Assembly (NCBI RefSeq): GCF_010729665.1
Contig: NZ_AP022610.1
Coordinates: forward strand, 3,968,001 to 4,032,000
DNA: 64,000 bases
Direction of reading: 5' to 3'
DNA from: Mycolicibacterium madagascariense
GTDB taxonomy: Bacteria > Actinomycetota > Actinomycetes > Mycobacteriales > Mycobacteriaceae
This document shows positions 37,855 through 46,025 of this stretch, piece by piece (the stretch's first letter is position 1; each line of letters begins with the position of its first letter). Position numbers and translations under genes: made by a program. The notes below the pieces were generated by a model. That model was given only the letters and a program-made list of their open reading frames with translations. It was not told where the DNA came from and ran no database searches.

Positions 37855-39036
37855 ATGCAGCCCGCCAGCACCTTCTTCGACGTTCTCATCGTCGGCGGCG
37901 GCAATGCCGGAATCAGCGCTGCCGCGCTTCTCCTCCGACGCGGCATCACCAACGTCGCCGTCATCGAACCCCAACTCGTCCACACCTACCGCCCGCTACT
38001 GTCCTACGTCGGCGCCGGTGAGGCGTCGCTCGACCGCGCCGAACGCACGCAGCGCTCAGTGACGCCCAAGGGGTGCAGGTGGATTCGCGATGCCGCGGTC
38101 GCCGTGGACGCGACCGAGCACACGGTGCGCTGTGCCAGCGGCGCGGTCTACGGCTACCGCGACCTCGTGCTCGGCACCGGCCTGGTGCCCGACGACGAGG
38201 CACTGCCGGGCAGCTGCTCCGCAGCCGCCTCGCCTGCGGTTTCCAGCAACTACCTCGATCGCGCTGAGAAGACGTGGCAGCTGGTGCGGTCCATGCGACG
38301 CGGCCAGCATGCCGTGTTCACCGTGCCGCGCCCCCCGGTGAGCTGCACGGGCACGACGATCAAGCCGCTGTTCCTCGCCGCCGCCCGCTGGAGGGGGCTC
38401 GGCGTCGACATCACCCTGGTCATCGACCGACCCCATCTGCTCGGTGTGCCCGACCTGGATCGCAGGCTGCAGCGGGCGCTCGACGACCACGGCGTTCGGG
38501 TGCTGCACGGCACCGCGGTCACGGCGCTGCACCCCGAGCGGAACGCGGTGACGGTGAGCGGACCGACGGGCACCACCGACGTCGGCTACGACATGCTGCA
38601 TCTCGTCCCGCCCTTCCGCGGACCGGATTGGGTGTGTGATTCCGGTCTGGCCGCCGACGGCCTCGGGCTGGTCGACGTCGACCCGCGCACGTTCCGTCAT
38701 CGCGCCCACCCCGACGTCTGGGCCGCCGGCGACGGCGCGACGGTGGACACCGACCCGTCCGGCGGAGCGTTGCGCCGGCAGGTCAAGATCCTCGTCGGCA
38801 ACCTGCTCGCCGCACGCGCCGGCGACGGTTTCGAGGAGTACGACGGGTACACCGTGGCGCCGATCGCCACCGACGCCCACCGACTGATCGCCGCCGAGTT
38901 CGACCGCACGGGGACGGTGACGTCGTCGCTGCCGTCGGTCCTCGACCCTCTGAAGCCACGGCGTAGCGCGTGGGCGTTCGATCGCTACGCCCTGCCGCAG
39001 AGCTATTGGCACCTGATTCTGAAGGGTCGTATCTGA
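37855..39036 (+). CDS. FAD-dependent pyridine nucleotide-disulfide oxidoreductase, SQR-like
   Basis: A 393-residue flavoprotein with the FAD-binding LIVGGGNAGISAA at residues 11-23, a second nucleotide-binding region, and the late VWAAGDGA motif. Overall it resembles sulfide:quinone oxidoreductases: PPVSCTGTTIKP carries Cys164, equivalent to one active-site Cys, and Cys121 is also present. The third SQR cysteine is missing, since the usual YDGYTSCPL reads YDGYTVAPI, so classical sulfide oxidation is doubtful. The next gene, a radical SAM protein, begins one base after the stop, which implies a shared transcript. Cytosolic or membrane-peripheral; no signal peptide. Confidence 0.88.
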   Translation: MQPASTFFDVLIVGGGNAGISAAALLLRRGITNVAVIEPQLVHTYRPLLSYVGAGEASLDRAERTQRSVTPKGCRWIRDAAVAVDATEHTVRCASGAVYGYRDLVLGTGLVPDDEALPGSCSAAASPAVSSNYLDRAEKTWQLVRSMRRGQHAVFTVPRPPVSCTGTTIKPLFLAAARWRGLGVDITLVIDRPHLLGVPDLDRRLQRALDDHGVRVLHGTAVTALHPERNAVTVSGPTGTTDVGYDMLHLVPPFRGPDWVCDSGLAADGLGLVDVDPRTFRHRAHPDVWAAGDGATVDTDPSGGALRRQVKILVGNLLAARAGDGFEEYDGYTVAPIATDAHRLIAAEFDRTGTVTSSLPSVLDPLKPRRSAWAFDRYALPQSYWHLILKGRI

Positions 39037-39037
39037 G

Positions 39038-40135
39038 ATGACCATGCCCGCGTCGACCGCCGACGCACCCGTGCTGTGGGTACCGTCGCGGGTGCTCGTC
39101 ACCCGCTCGGCCGCCGAACTCCCCCACGGCGCCGACATCGTCGCGCGCTGTGAAGCCGCCGGTGTCAACGACATTGAGCTGCTCTCGGGCGATCGTCTTC
39201 CGTCGTTGAAGGGTGAGGACGAGCGGTCGACCTACGCCATGGCCAAGCGCACGCTGGCGGTGGTGGTCGCACCACCGTCGAAGCTTCGGCCCCAACCCAT
39301 TCCGCCCAGCGCCGACTGGCGCATCGACCTCGCCACCGGATGCCCGGGCCATTGCCAGTACTGCTACCTCGCCGGCTCGCTGTCCGGGCCGCCGATCACG
39401 CGGGTGTATGCGAATCTGCCCGAACTCCTGTCGCAGATGGACGATTACGTGGGGCAGGGCACCGTCACGTCGGCCTCGATCGACCGCGCCGACGAAGGAA
39501 CGACCTTCGAGGTGTCGTGCTACACCGATCCCCTTGCGCTGGAGCATCTCTCGGGTTCTCTGTCGACGACGATCAGACACGTCGGCGAGCACTCCTGGGC
39601 CGGGCCCGTCGGGCTGCGCTTCACCACGAAGTACGACAACGTCGCGCCGCTGCTCGACCTCCCGCACGGTCGCCGGACCCGCGTTCGCGTGTCGGTCAAC
39701 GCCGACGAGATCGCCGGCCGCTTCGAAGGCGGTACGGCGCGGCTGCCCAAGCGCATTCACGCGCTGAGGCGTCTGGGCCTGGCGGGCTACCGCATCGGTC
39801 TGACCATCGCGCCGATCATGCCCGTTCCGGATTGGCGGGAGGGCTACGGCGCCCTGCTCGCCGACGTCGCCGAGGCCGTCGCCGACGTCCCCGATCTGGA
39901 CCTGACGGTCGAATGCATCACCCACCGCTTCACCGCCATCAGCAAGGACGTGCTGACCGGCTGGTACCCGAGGACCAAGCTCGAGATGGACGAGCCCAGT
40001 CGCACGCGCAAGTTCGGCAAGTTCGGCGCCGCGAAGTACGTCTACCCCAAGGACACGATGTCCGAGCTGCGGTCGTGGTTCACGGCCGAACTCGAGCAGA
40101 CCCTGCCGCAGGCCCGGCTCCTGTACTGGACGTGA
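39038..40135 (+). CDS. Spore-photoproduct-lyase-family radical SAM protein
   Basis: A 365-residue radical SAM protein with the 4Fe-4S motif Cys102-x3-Cys106-x2-Cys109 (GCPGHCQYCYL) and Cys161 in EVSCYTDPL, at a distance similar to the hydrogen-donor cysteine of Bacillus SP lyase (Cys141). The SPL family repairs the UV lesion 5-thyminyl-5,6-dihydrothymine using S-adenosylmethionine. Mycobacteria do not form Bacillus-like spores, so the physiological substrate here may be a UV photoproduct in vegetative or dormant cells, or something else. It starts one base after the flavoprotein stop; an ATG six bases further is also possible. The flavoprotein could supply electrons to the cluster; inference. 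Confidence 0.88.
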   Translation: MTMPASTADAPVLWVPSRVLVTRSAAELPHGADIVARCEAAGVNDIELLSGDRLPSLKGEDERSTYAMAKRTLAVVVAPPSKLRPQPIPPSADWRIDLATGCPGHCQYCYLAGSLSGPPITRVYANLPELLSQMDDYVGQGTVTSASIDRADEGTTFEVSCYTDPLALEHLSGSLSTTIRHVGEHSWAGPVGLRFTTKYDNVAPLLDLPHGRRTRVRVSVNADEIAGRFEGGTARLPKRIHALRRLGLAGYRIGLTIAPIMPVPDWREGYGALLADVAEAVADVPDLDLTVECITHRFTAISKDVLTGWYPRTKLEMDEPSRTRKFGKFGAAKYVYPKDTMSELRSWFTAELEQTLPQARLLYWT

Positions 40136-40162
40136 TCGCCGGGGTTGGTAGCGTCCCGTGCG

Positions 40163-40849
40163 ATGTCTGACGACCCACTGGACAACCCCGTCTACGCCTC
40201 GCTGACCGGTCCGCACGCACACTTCGCCCGCCGGCTCGAGCACTCCGCGCGCTATCCCACCGAGGTCGCGGCCTTCGCCGGATTCGCCGGACCGCCGTCG
40301 GCCGACGACTGGGCCGACATGGCCGAGATATCAAGGCCTGCAAGCGTTCTCCTACTGACCGGCGTCACGGGCGACCCGCCTCCCGACTGGCAGGTCGTCG
40401 ACCGCATCCCCGGTGTCCAACTGGTCGACGACGGCGTGGTCGCGGCTGCGGACGCCGACGCCGTGCGGCTGGGTCCCGACGACGTGCCCGAGATGATGGC
40501 GCTGGTCGAGAGGACCCGGCCGGGGCCGTTCTTCGCGCGCACGATCGAACTCGGCACGTACCTCGGCGTGCGCCGCGGCGGCAGGCTCGTCGCGATGGCG
40601 GGCGAACGGATGCACCCGCCGGGACACACCGAGATCAGCGCGGTGTGCACTGCCCCCGAGCACCGCGGCCAGGGACTGTCCACGCGGCTGGTGCATGCCG
40701 TCGCCCACCAGATCCACGCCAGGGGCGAGACGCCGTTCCTGCACGCCTCGGCGTCCAACGAGAACGCCATCCGGCTCTACCGGTCGCTGGGGTTCCGGTT
40801 GGTTCGAACGCCGACGTTCCTCGCCGTCCGCGTGCCACCGACGCGCTGA
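40163..40849 (+). CDS. GNAT-family N-acetyltransferase
   Basis: A 228-residue protein. The C-terminal half is a GNAT/FR47-like domain: EISAVCTAPEHRGQGLST contains the acetyl-CoA pyrophosphate-binding motif, followed by FLHASASNENAIRLYRSLGF. The N-terminal half is a less conserved region typical of FR47-like proteins. Acceptor unknown. TAGCGT lies eight bases before the ATG, a possible -10 for a message with almost no leader, so it may be transcribed apart from the SPL-like gene that ends 27 bp upstream. Confidence 0.88.
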   Translation: MSDDPLDNPVYASLTGPHAHFARRLEHSARYPTEVAAFAGFAGPPSADDWADMAEISRPASVLLLTGVTGDPPPDWQVVDRIPGVQLVDDGVVAAADADAVRLGPDDVPEMMALVERTRPGPFFARTIELGTYLGVRRGGRLVAMAGERMHPPGHTEISAVCTAPEHRGQGLSTRLVHAVAHQIHARGETPFLHASASNENAIRLYRSLGFRLVRTPTFLAVRVPPTR

Positions 40850-40946
40850 CCGTGCGGCGTGTCGTCGCTCAGGTCAACCGATCTCGACGGCTACCCGCAC
40901 ACTCGGCGCACGGACCCGGCGTCCAGGTTGCCCCAGCCGACGCCCG

Positions 40947-40952
40947 TACGCT
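40947..40952 (+). promoter_or_regulatory. -10 box of a likely leaderless transcript (TauE/SafE gene)
   Basis: TACGCT fits TANNNT and ends exactly six bases before the ATG at 40959. No Shine-Dalgarno sequence is present. Confidence 0.55.
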
Positions 40953-40958
40953 GTCGCG

Positions 40959-41738
40959 ATGCCCGTGCACGAGATCGTCTTCATCGCACTCGCCGCATTC
41001 GGGGCAGGTGCGATCAACGTCGTCGCCGGTTCGGGCACGCTGATCACCTTTCCCACGCTCGTCGCGTTCGGCTTCGACCCGGTGGTCGCCACCATCTCCA
41101 ACGGCATCGGCCTGGTGCTCGGCAACGTCTCGGGGGTGTGGGGCTACCGGCGGGAGCTCAGCGGCCAGTGGCCGCGGCTGCGCTGGCAGATTCCGGCGGT
41201 CGGGGTCGGCGCGGTGATCGGGTCGTTCCTGCTGCTGCTCCTGCCGGTCAGCACGTTCCTCGCGGTGGTGCCGGTGCTGCTGGTGCTGTCGCTGATCCTC
41301 GTCGTGACGGGTCCGCGCATTCAGCGGTGGGCGCGCAGGCATGCCGAGGAGAAGGGCGAGTCGGCCGAGGAACTGTCGCGCAACCGGATGGCGACCCTGA
41401 CCGGTGGCAACTTCCTGGTCGGCATCTACGGCGGCTACTTCACCGCCGCCCAGGGCATCATGCAGATCGCGCTCATGGGCGCGCTGCTTCCCGAGTCGAT
41501 GCAGCGGATGAACGCGACCAAGAACGTCCTCACCCTCGTCGCCAACGTCGTCTCGGCCATCGCCTACGTCGCGCTGGCCGCCGGCCGGGTCGACTGGCCG
41601 GCGGCGATCATCATCGCGGCGGGCTCGTTCATCGGGGGCCTCGCGGGCGCACGGTGGGGGCGCCTGCTCTCCCCCACGGCCCTGCGCGCGGTCATCGTCG
41701 TCGTCGGCCTCGTCGGTCTGTGGCGTCTGCTCTTCTAG
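40959..41738 (+). CDS. TauE/SafE (TSUP) family permease
   Basis: A 259-residue membrane protein with about eight hydrophobic segments and the internal duplication of the family: FGAGAINVVAGSGTLITFPTL near the N-terminus and LTGGNFLVGIYGGYFTAAQGI after a charged cytoplasmic loop (RWARRHAEEKGESAEE). TSUP proteins carry sulfite, sulfonates or other small anions; the substrate here is unknown. ATG start with a -10 box six bases upstream. Converges with the DUF3887-like gene, 10 bp between stops. Confidence 0.9.
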   Translation: MPVHEIVFIALAAFGAGAINVVAGSGTLITFPTLVAFGFDPVVATISNGIGLVLGNVSGVWGYRRELSGQWPRLRWQIPAVGVGAVIGSFLLLLLPVSTFLAVVPVLLVLSLILVVTGPRIQRWARRHAEEKGESAEELSRNRMATLTGGNFLVGIYGGYFTAAQGIMQIALMGALLPESMQRMNATKNVLTLVANVVSAIAYVALAAGRVDWPAAIIIAAGSFIGGLAGARWGRLLSPTALRAVIVVVGLVGLWRLLF

Positions 41739-41748
41739 ACCGCCGGCC

Positions 41749-42165
41749 TCACGGAACGGGGACGCCCTCCTTGAGGAAGTACAGGCCCGAGACGGTGCCG
41801 TCGCCGTGGACGGACAGCCGGAACTGCCCGGGCCGATTCGCCATCTGCAGGGGCACGTTCACGACGGTGAGGTCATCGCGCGGCGTGTCCTGCGGGTCGC
41901 CGTGGGACTGGTAACCACCCTGCAATTGCTGATAGGCACTCCAGGCCTGGCCGAGCATGTTCGGGGGCAAGCGCTTCTGCAGCGTCGGGTCGAACGGGGC
42001 GGCCGCCGCCACGAAGTCGCCGGCCACGATGTGGTCCAGGGTGGCCAGCGCCAGCTCGTCGGGGGTCGCGGCGGCCGCGGGCGGTGCCAGCGCGCCGGCT
42101 CCGAGGAGGGCGGCCGCGACGCCGACGACGAGGGTGCGCAGGGGACGGGACGACATGACCGACAT
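41749..42165 (-). CDS. Secreted DUF3887-like protein
   Basis: About 138 residues with a Sec signal (basic start, then TLVVGVAAALLGAGALAPPAAAA) and a mature domain beginning TPDELALATLDHIVAGDF. The pattern of a helical start, LPPNMLGQAWSAYQQLQGGY, and beta strands resembles DUF3887, whose members accompany hydrolases. The start at 42165 is uncertain; 42156 would also retain the signal. It begins 10 bp after the glycosyltransferase stop on the same strand, so the two are co-transcribed. Function unknown. Confidence 0.75.
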   Translation of the reverse strand: MSVMSSRPLRTLVVGVAAALLGAGALAPPAAAATPDELALATLDHIVAGDFVAAAAPFDPTLQKRLPPNMLGQAWSAYQQLQGGYQSHGDPQDTPRDDLTVVNVPLQMANRPGQFRLSVHGDGTVSGLYFLKEGVPVP

Positions 42166-42175
42166 GCTAGGCCCG

Positions 42176-43501
42176 CTATACCGACGAGTCGGCCGTGTCG
42201 AGTCCGGCCAACACGTCGTCGATGGTGTCAAAGGGCGTCGTCCCCGCCATGTCGCGGCTGATGCGCCCGGCCGCCGCGTGGTAGCGATCCGTCGACATGA
42301 TGCGCTGCACGGCGTCGGCGATCGCGTCGGGCGTCGGCCGGTCGGTCTTGAGGTCGATGCCCGCGCCGATGAACTCGATCCTGGCGGCGATCTCGGGCTT
42401 GTCCGCCGTGCGACCCGCCACGATCAGGGGGATGCCGTGCAGCAACGCGTGCTGCACGCCGCCGTAGCCCCCGTTGGTGATCATGATGTCGACGTGCGGC
42501 AGCAGGGCACCGTAGGGCACGTAGTCGGTCATCACGGCATTCGCTGGGACGGATCCGGCGAACGACGGCTGATCGGGTAGCCCCGAGGTGGCGATCACCA
42601 GGACGTCGTCGCGGTCGGCCAGCGCATCGAGCGTCGGCTGCAGCAGCTGACCATGGTCGCGGTTGTCCCAGGTGCCCTGGGTGACGTGCACGACCGTCCT
42701 GTCGCACGCCGCGCCGGACCGCCACGACGGGAGACCGTCCACCTCCCCGGCGGGGGCCACGCCTGCGGGATCCACGTCGACGAGGTGCTCGGCGATCACC
42801 GGACCGGTGAACGTCACCGACGACGGCAGATCCCGCCGCGGGTACTCCGTGCCGGGCACGGTGAGCTGCAGCATGCGGTCGGCCAGCTTGGGCCAGTCGG
42901 TCAGGAACACCGGTGACGGCGCGGCGCCGACGCTGCGCAGCGCGGCGTTCAGGCGCGACTGCACGTCGGCGAACAACACGTTCTGGACGAACCAGTTCAT
43001 GGACCCGTAACCGAGCCACGACCGGGGATGCCAGCCGATGCCGAAGGACGGGGTGTCGACGCTGGAGAGCATGAGCGGTCCGACGCCGCACACCACCAGC
43101 GGCGGACGACTGCCCTCGATCAGCAGCAGCGGAAGCGCTCCGGTGAAGGCCATGTCGACCAGCACCGCGTCGACGGGCGCGGCGTCCAGCTGAGCCCGCA
43201 GTCCGCGGTACTGCGCGGCCAGCGGCTCGATGAACATGGCCCGCATGTCGGTCCGTCCTGACAACCACAGATCCACCATCGGCGGCGACTTCAGCAGCGT
43301 CGAGTGATACCGCGGCGGCTGCGGCTGGGCGTCGGCGGGCAGCGCCGCCGCCGTGATGCCGAACCGACTGATCGCGCCGTCGAACTGGGCTCCGCTGAGG
43401 AAGGTGACGTCGTGGCCGCGACGGTGGAGGTCGGCGGCGATGCCCAGCATCGGCATCACGTGTCCGGCGAGCGGACTGGCGGCCACCAGATAGCGCGCCA
43501 C
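42176..43501 (-). CDS. UGT/MGT-type glycosyltransferase
   Basis: GT1-like (GT-B fold) transferase of 441 residues. N-terminal acceptor domain opens VARYLVAASPLAGHVMPMLGIAADL, with the catalytic-type His in GHVMP. The C-terminal nucleotide-sugar domain contains VVHVTQGTWDNRD and VDIMITNGGYGGVQHALLHG, the region that binds NDP-sugar. It resembles macrolide and glycopeptidolipid glycosyltransferases; sugar and acceptor are unknown. GTG at 43501 has AAGGAG six bases upstream. Followed after 10 bp by a secreted DUF3887-like gene and divergent from the epimerase gene. Confidence 0.92.
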   Translation of the reverse strand: MARYLVAASPLAGHVMPMLGIAADLHRRGHDVTFLSGAQFDGAISRFGITAAALPADAQPQPPRYHSTLLKSPPMVDLWLSGRTDMRAMFIEPLAAQYRGLRAQLDAAPVDAVLVDMAFTGALPLLLIEGSRPPLVVCGVGPLMLSSVDTPSFGIGWHPRSWLGYGSMNWFVQNVLFADVQSRLNAALRSVGAAPSPVFLTDWPKLADRMLQLTVPGTEYPRRDLPSSVTFTGPVIAEHLVDVDPAGVAPAGEVDGLPSWRSGAACDRTVVHVTQGTWDNRDHGQLLQPTLDALADRDDVLVIATSGLPDQPSFAGSVPANAVMTDYVPYGALLPHVDIMITNGGYGGVQHALLHGIPLIVAGRTADKPEIAARIEFIGAGIDLKTDRPTPDAIADAVQRIMSTDRYHAAAGRISRDMAGTTPFDTIDDVLAGLDTADSSV

Positions 43502-43541
43502 GTCACACTCCTTCGCCACTCTCGGATCGACCTCGACTGCC

Positions 43542-43547
43542 ACGATA
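43542..43547 (-). promoter_or_regulatory. Candidate -10 box for the glycosyltransferase operon
   Basis: Minus-strand TATCGT fits TANNNT, about 40 bases before the GTG and upstream of its AAGGAG ribosome site. The 195-bp divergent spacer should also carry the epimerase promoter, which was not recognised. Confidence 0.4.
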
Positions 43548-43696
43548 GCTGGGAGCCATACCGCCGCCATGGAGCGAATGCCCGCTGCCACGGCCGTCGA
43601 CACCACGCGAAGCTCAGTTTGCCGGGACCGACGGCGGGTATGTCGCCAGCACATGAACACTTCACGATCGGTCCCCGTCGCGCGGCCCCTGCCGTC

Positions 43697-45058
43697 ATGA
43701 CGGCCGCGCCAACGCGGGTGGTGGTGACCGGCGCCTCGGGCAACGTCGGGTCGGGTGTCCTGCGCGCACTCGCCGCCCAGCTGCCCGACGTCGAGGTCGT
43801 CGGCGTCTGCCGGCGGCCGCCCACCGAGGGCGCGATCTACGAGCGCGTTCGGTGGCATGCGGTCGACCTGTCCGCCCCCGATGCCGCCGCGCGTCTGGCT
43901 CCGGCGATGCAGGGCGCGGACGCCGTCATCCACCTCGCGCTCGCCGTCCGCCCGGTCCGTGACGAGGAATACCTCTACCGCGCCAATGTCCTTGGCTCGC
44001 AAGCGGTTCTGACGGCCATGGCGTCGGCCGGGATCGACCAGCTGGTCTACGCGTCGAGCCTCGGCATCTACGCCGCGGGGGCGACGGCGCCGGTGCGCGA
44101 GGACTGGCCCGACACCGGGCAGGCGACGTCGATCTACAGCCGCCACAAGGTCGTCGTCGAGCGCATCCTCGACCAGTTCGAGCTCGAGCATCCCGAGATC
44201 GCGGTGGCCCGCTTCCGTCCGACCGTCGTCGTGCAGCGCGAGGCGGCGTGGCTGATCCGCTCGCTCTACCTCGGGCCCTTCATCCCCAGGACGCTGCTGG
44301 AGCTGATGCGCGATCGCCGGCTGCCCGTCCTGCCGCTGCCCGCGGGTCTCGGCCTGCAGTTCGTGCATGCCGACGACGTGGGCGACGCCGTGATCCGACT
44401 GCTGACGCAGCGGGCCGAGGGCTCCTTCAACGTGGCCGCCGACGCGTTGGACACCCGTGAGGTCGCGGCCCTCGTCGGCGCGCGCCCCGTCGAGCTGAAC
44501 CCGGGCTTGGTGCGGCGCATGGTCTCGGCGCTCAGCGGCGCCCGCGTCGTGGCGGTGACTCCCGGCTGGTACGACGTCGCCACCAACACCCCGCTGATGG
44601 ACACCTCGAAGGCGCGCGACGAGTTGGGTTGGGAGCCGACGCGGTCCTCGACGAGCAGCGCGCTGGAACTGCTCGACGGCCTGGCCGAGGGCGCCACCGG
44701 ATTGAGCGCCGCGACGGGACGAGACGACAAGTCCGCCACCGTGATTCGCGAGCGGGTACAGCGCGCCCACGACGTCAGCCTGCTGCTCTGGGGCGCGACG
44801 GCGTTCGCCCGCGCGCTCGGGGTCAGGCACGCGTGGGCACCGCAGGCCGTGGCCGCGGCGACGAACCTCGCCGCCGGCACGCCGATGGCGCTGGAGCGGG
44901 TGCGCGAGCGGCGTCGCGACCCCGTCGCGCTGATCGCCCCCGTGGCCGTCATGGCGGCCGTGGGCACCAGCTTGCGCGGCGGTTGGGCGCCGGTCGCCGC
45001 GACCGCCGTCCTGCAGCTGCTCAATGCGAGCGAACGGCGTCGCGCCGCGGTGACATGA
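43697..45058 (+). CDS. NAD-dependent epimerase/dehydratase with hydrophobic C-terminal extension
   Basis: A 453-residue extended-SDR protein. Residues about 1-330 are the epimerase fold: VVVTGASGNVGSG, IHLALAV, VYASSLGIY and the Tyr-x3-Lys pair in IYSRHKVVVE. The last 100 residues hold weakly hydrophobic Ala-rich segments (LLLWGATAFARALGV, LIAPVAVMAAVG) and are not part of the usual fold. ATG at 43697 is chosen; an in-frame ATG at 43640 is possible and neither has a good ribosome site. Divergent from the glycosyltransferase and followed after 43 bp by an SDR. Sugar or steroid substrate cannot be told apart. Confidence 0.85.
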   Translation: MTAAPTRVVVTGASGNVGSGVLRALAAQLPDVEVVGVCRRPPTEGAIYERVRWHAVDLSAPDAAARLAPAMQGADAVIHLALAVRPVRDEEYLYRANVLGSQAVLTAMASAGIDQLVYASSLGIYAAGATAPVREDWPDTGQATSIYSRHKVVVERILDQFELEHPEIAVARFRPTVVVQREAAWLIRSLYLGPFIPRTLLELMRDRRLPVLPLPAGLGLQFVHADDVGDAVIRLLTQRAEGSFNVAADALDTREVAALVGARPVELNPGLVRRMVSALSGARVVAVTPGWYDVATNTPLMDTSKARDELGWEPTRSSTSSALELLDGLAEGATGLSAATGRDDKSATVIRERVQRAHDVSLLLWGATAFARALGVRHAWAPQAVAAATNLAAGTPMALERVRERRRDPVALIAPVAVMAAVGTSLRGGWAPVAATAVLQLLNASERRRAAVT

Positions 45059-45101
45059 TCGGCTTCCTCCCGCGAGGGATGTGCAATGAGGTGACGAGGA
45101 C

Positions 45102-46013
45102 ATGAATCAGATTGAGCCAGTTGAGGTTTCGCAGGTAGTAGTGGTCACCGGCGCCTCCTCGGGAATTGGCAGGGAGACCGCCATTCGCTTCGCGGGCAGG
45201 CACGCGCGCCTCGCGCTGGCCGCCCGCTCGGAGGAGACGCTCGAGGAGGTCGCCGAGGAATGCCGGGCGGCCGGCGCCGCCGGAGTGCTGGTGCATCCCA
45301 CCGACATCGCCGACGCCCAGCAGGTGCAGAGTCTCTTCGACGCGGCCATCACCGAGTTCGGCCGGATCGACGTCGCGGCGCAATGCGCGGCGATCACGGC
45401 GTTCGGCCGGTTCGAGGACGTCCCCGTCGAGGTGTTCGACGGCATCGTGCGGACGAACCTCCTCGGCGCCGCGAACGTCGCGAGGGCGGCGCTGGCGCAC
45501 TTCCAGTCGGAGGGGTCCGGGCACCTCGTGCTGGTGGGCTCGCTGCTGGGCCGCACGGCCGTGCCGTTCCAATCCGCCTACGTGGTGAGCAAGTTCGCGC
45601 TGCGCGGGTTGGTCCGCGTCCTGCGACAGGAGAACCGCCGCTTCCCCGGAATCCGGGTGCACGGCATCTACCCTGGTCCGGTGGACACCCCGGTGTACAG
45701 CACGGCGGGCAACTACTTCGGCCGCGCGCCGAGAGTCCCACCCACCGCGGTGTCGCCCGGCACGATCGTCGGCGCCATCGTCCGCGCCACCGACGGCCGC
45801 CGCTCCAGCGAGCGCCAGGTCGGCTGGATGAACCGGCCGGCGATCTTCACCTACGCCGTACTGCCCGCTCTCTTCGATGCGGTCATCGGGCCGTTCCTGC
45901 GGGTGGTGGCCTTCACGTCCGGACCCGTCGAGTCGACGTCGGGCAACGTGTTCGACCCACCGCCTACCCCGGGCGGCCGCGCGAGCGACGGCGCCGCCCG
46001 CCCCGCGGGCTGA
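45102..46013 (+). CDS. Short-chain dehydrogenase/reductase
   Basis: A 303-residue SDR: TGASSGIGRETA, catalytic Ser in LVGSLLGR, and SAYVVSKFALRG as Tyr-x3-Lys, then GIYPGPVDTPVY. The usual NNAG motif reads QCAAI, an atypical substitution. The C-terminal 60 residues extend beyond the SDR core and include a hydrophobic segment (PALFDAVIGPFLRVVAF). GAGG sequences lie shortly before the ATG. The esterase gene follows after 12 bp, so they are co-transcribed, probably with the epimerase gene. Confidence 0.9.
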   Translation: MNQIEPVEVSQVVVVTGASSGIGRETAIRFAGRHARLALAARSEETLEEVAEECRAAGAAGVLVHPTDIADAQQVQSLFDAAITEFGRIDVAAQCAAITAFGRFEDVPVEVFDGIVRTNLLGAANVARAALAHFQSEGSGHLVLVGSLLGRTAVPFQSAYVVSKFALRGLVRVLRQENRRFPGIRVHGIYPGPVDTPVYSTAGNYFGRAPRVPPTAVSPGTIVGAIVRATDGRRSSERQVGWMNRPAIFTYAVLPALFDAVIGPFLRVVAFTSGPVESTSGNVFDPPPTPGGRASDGAARPAG

Positions 46014-46025
46014 CCGCCCTCGCCC

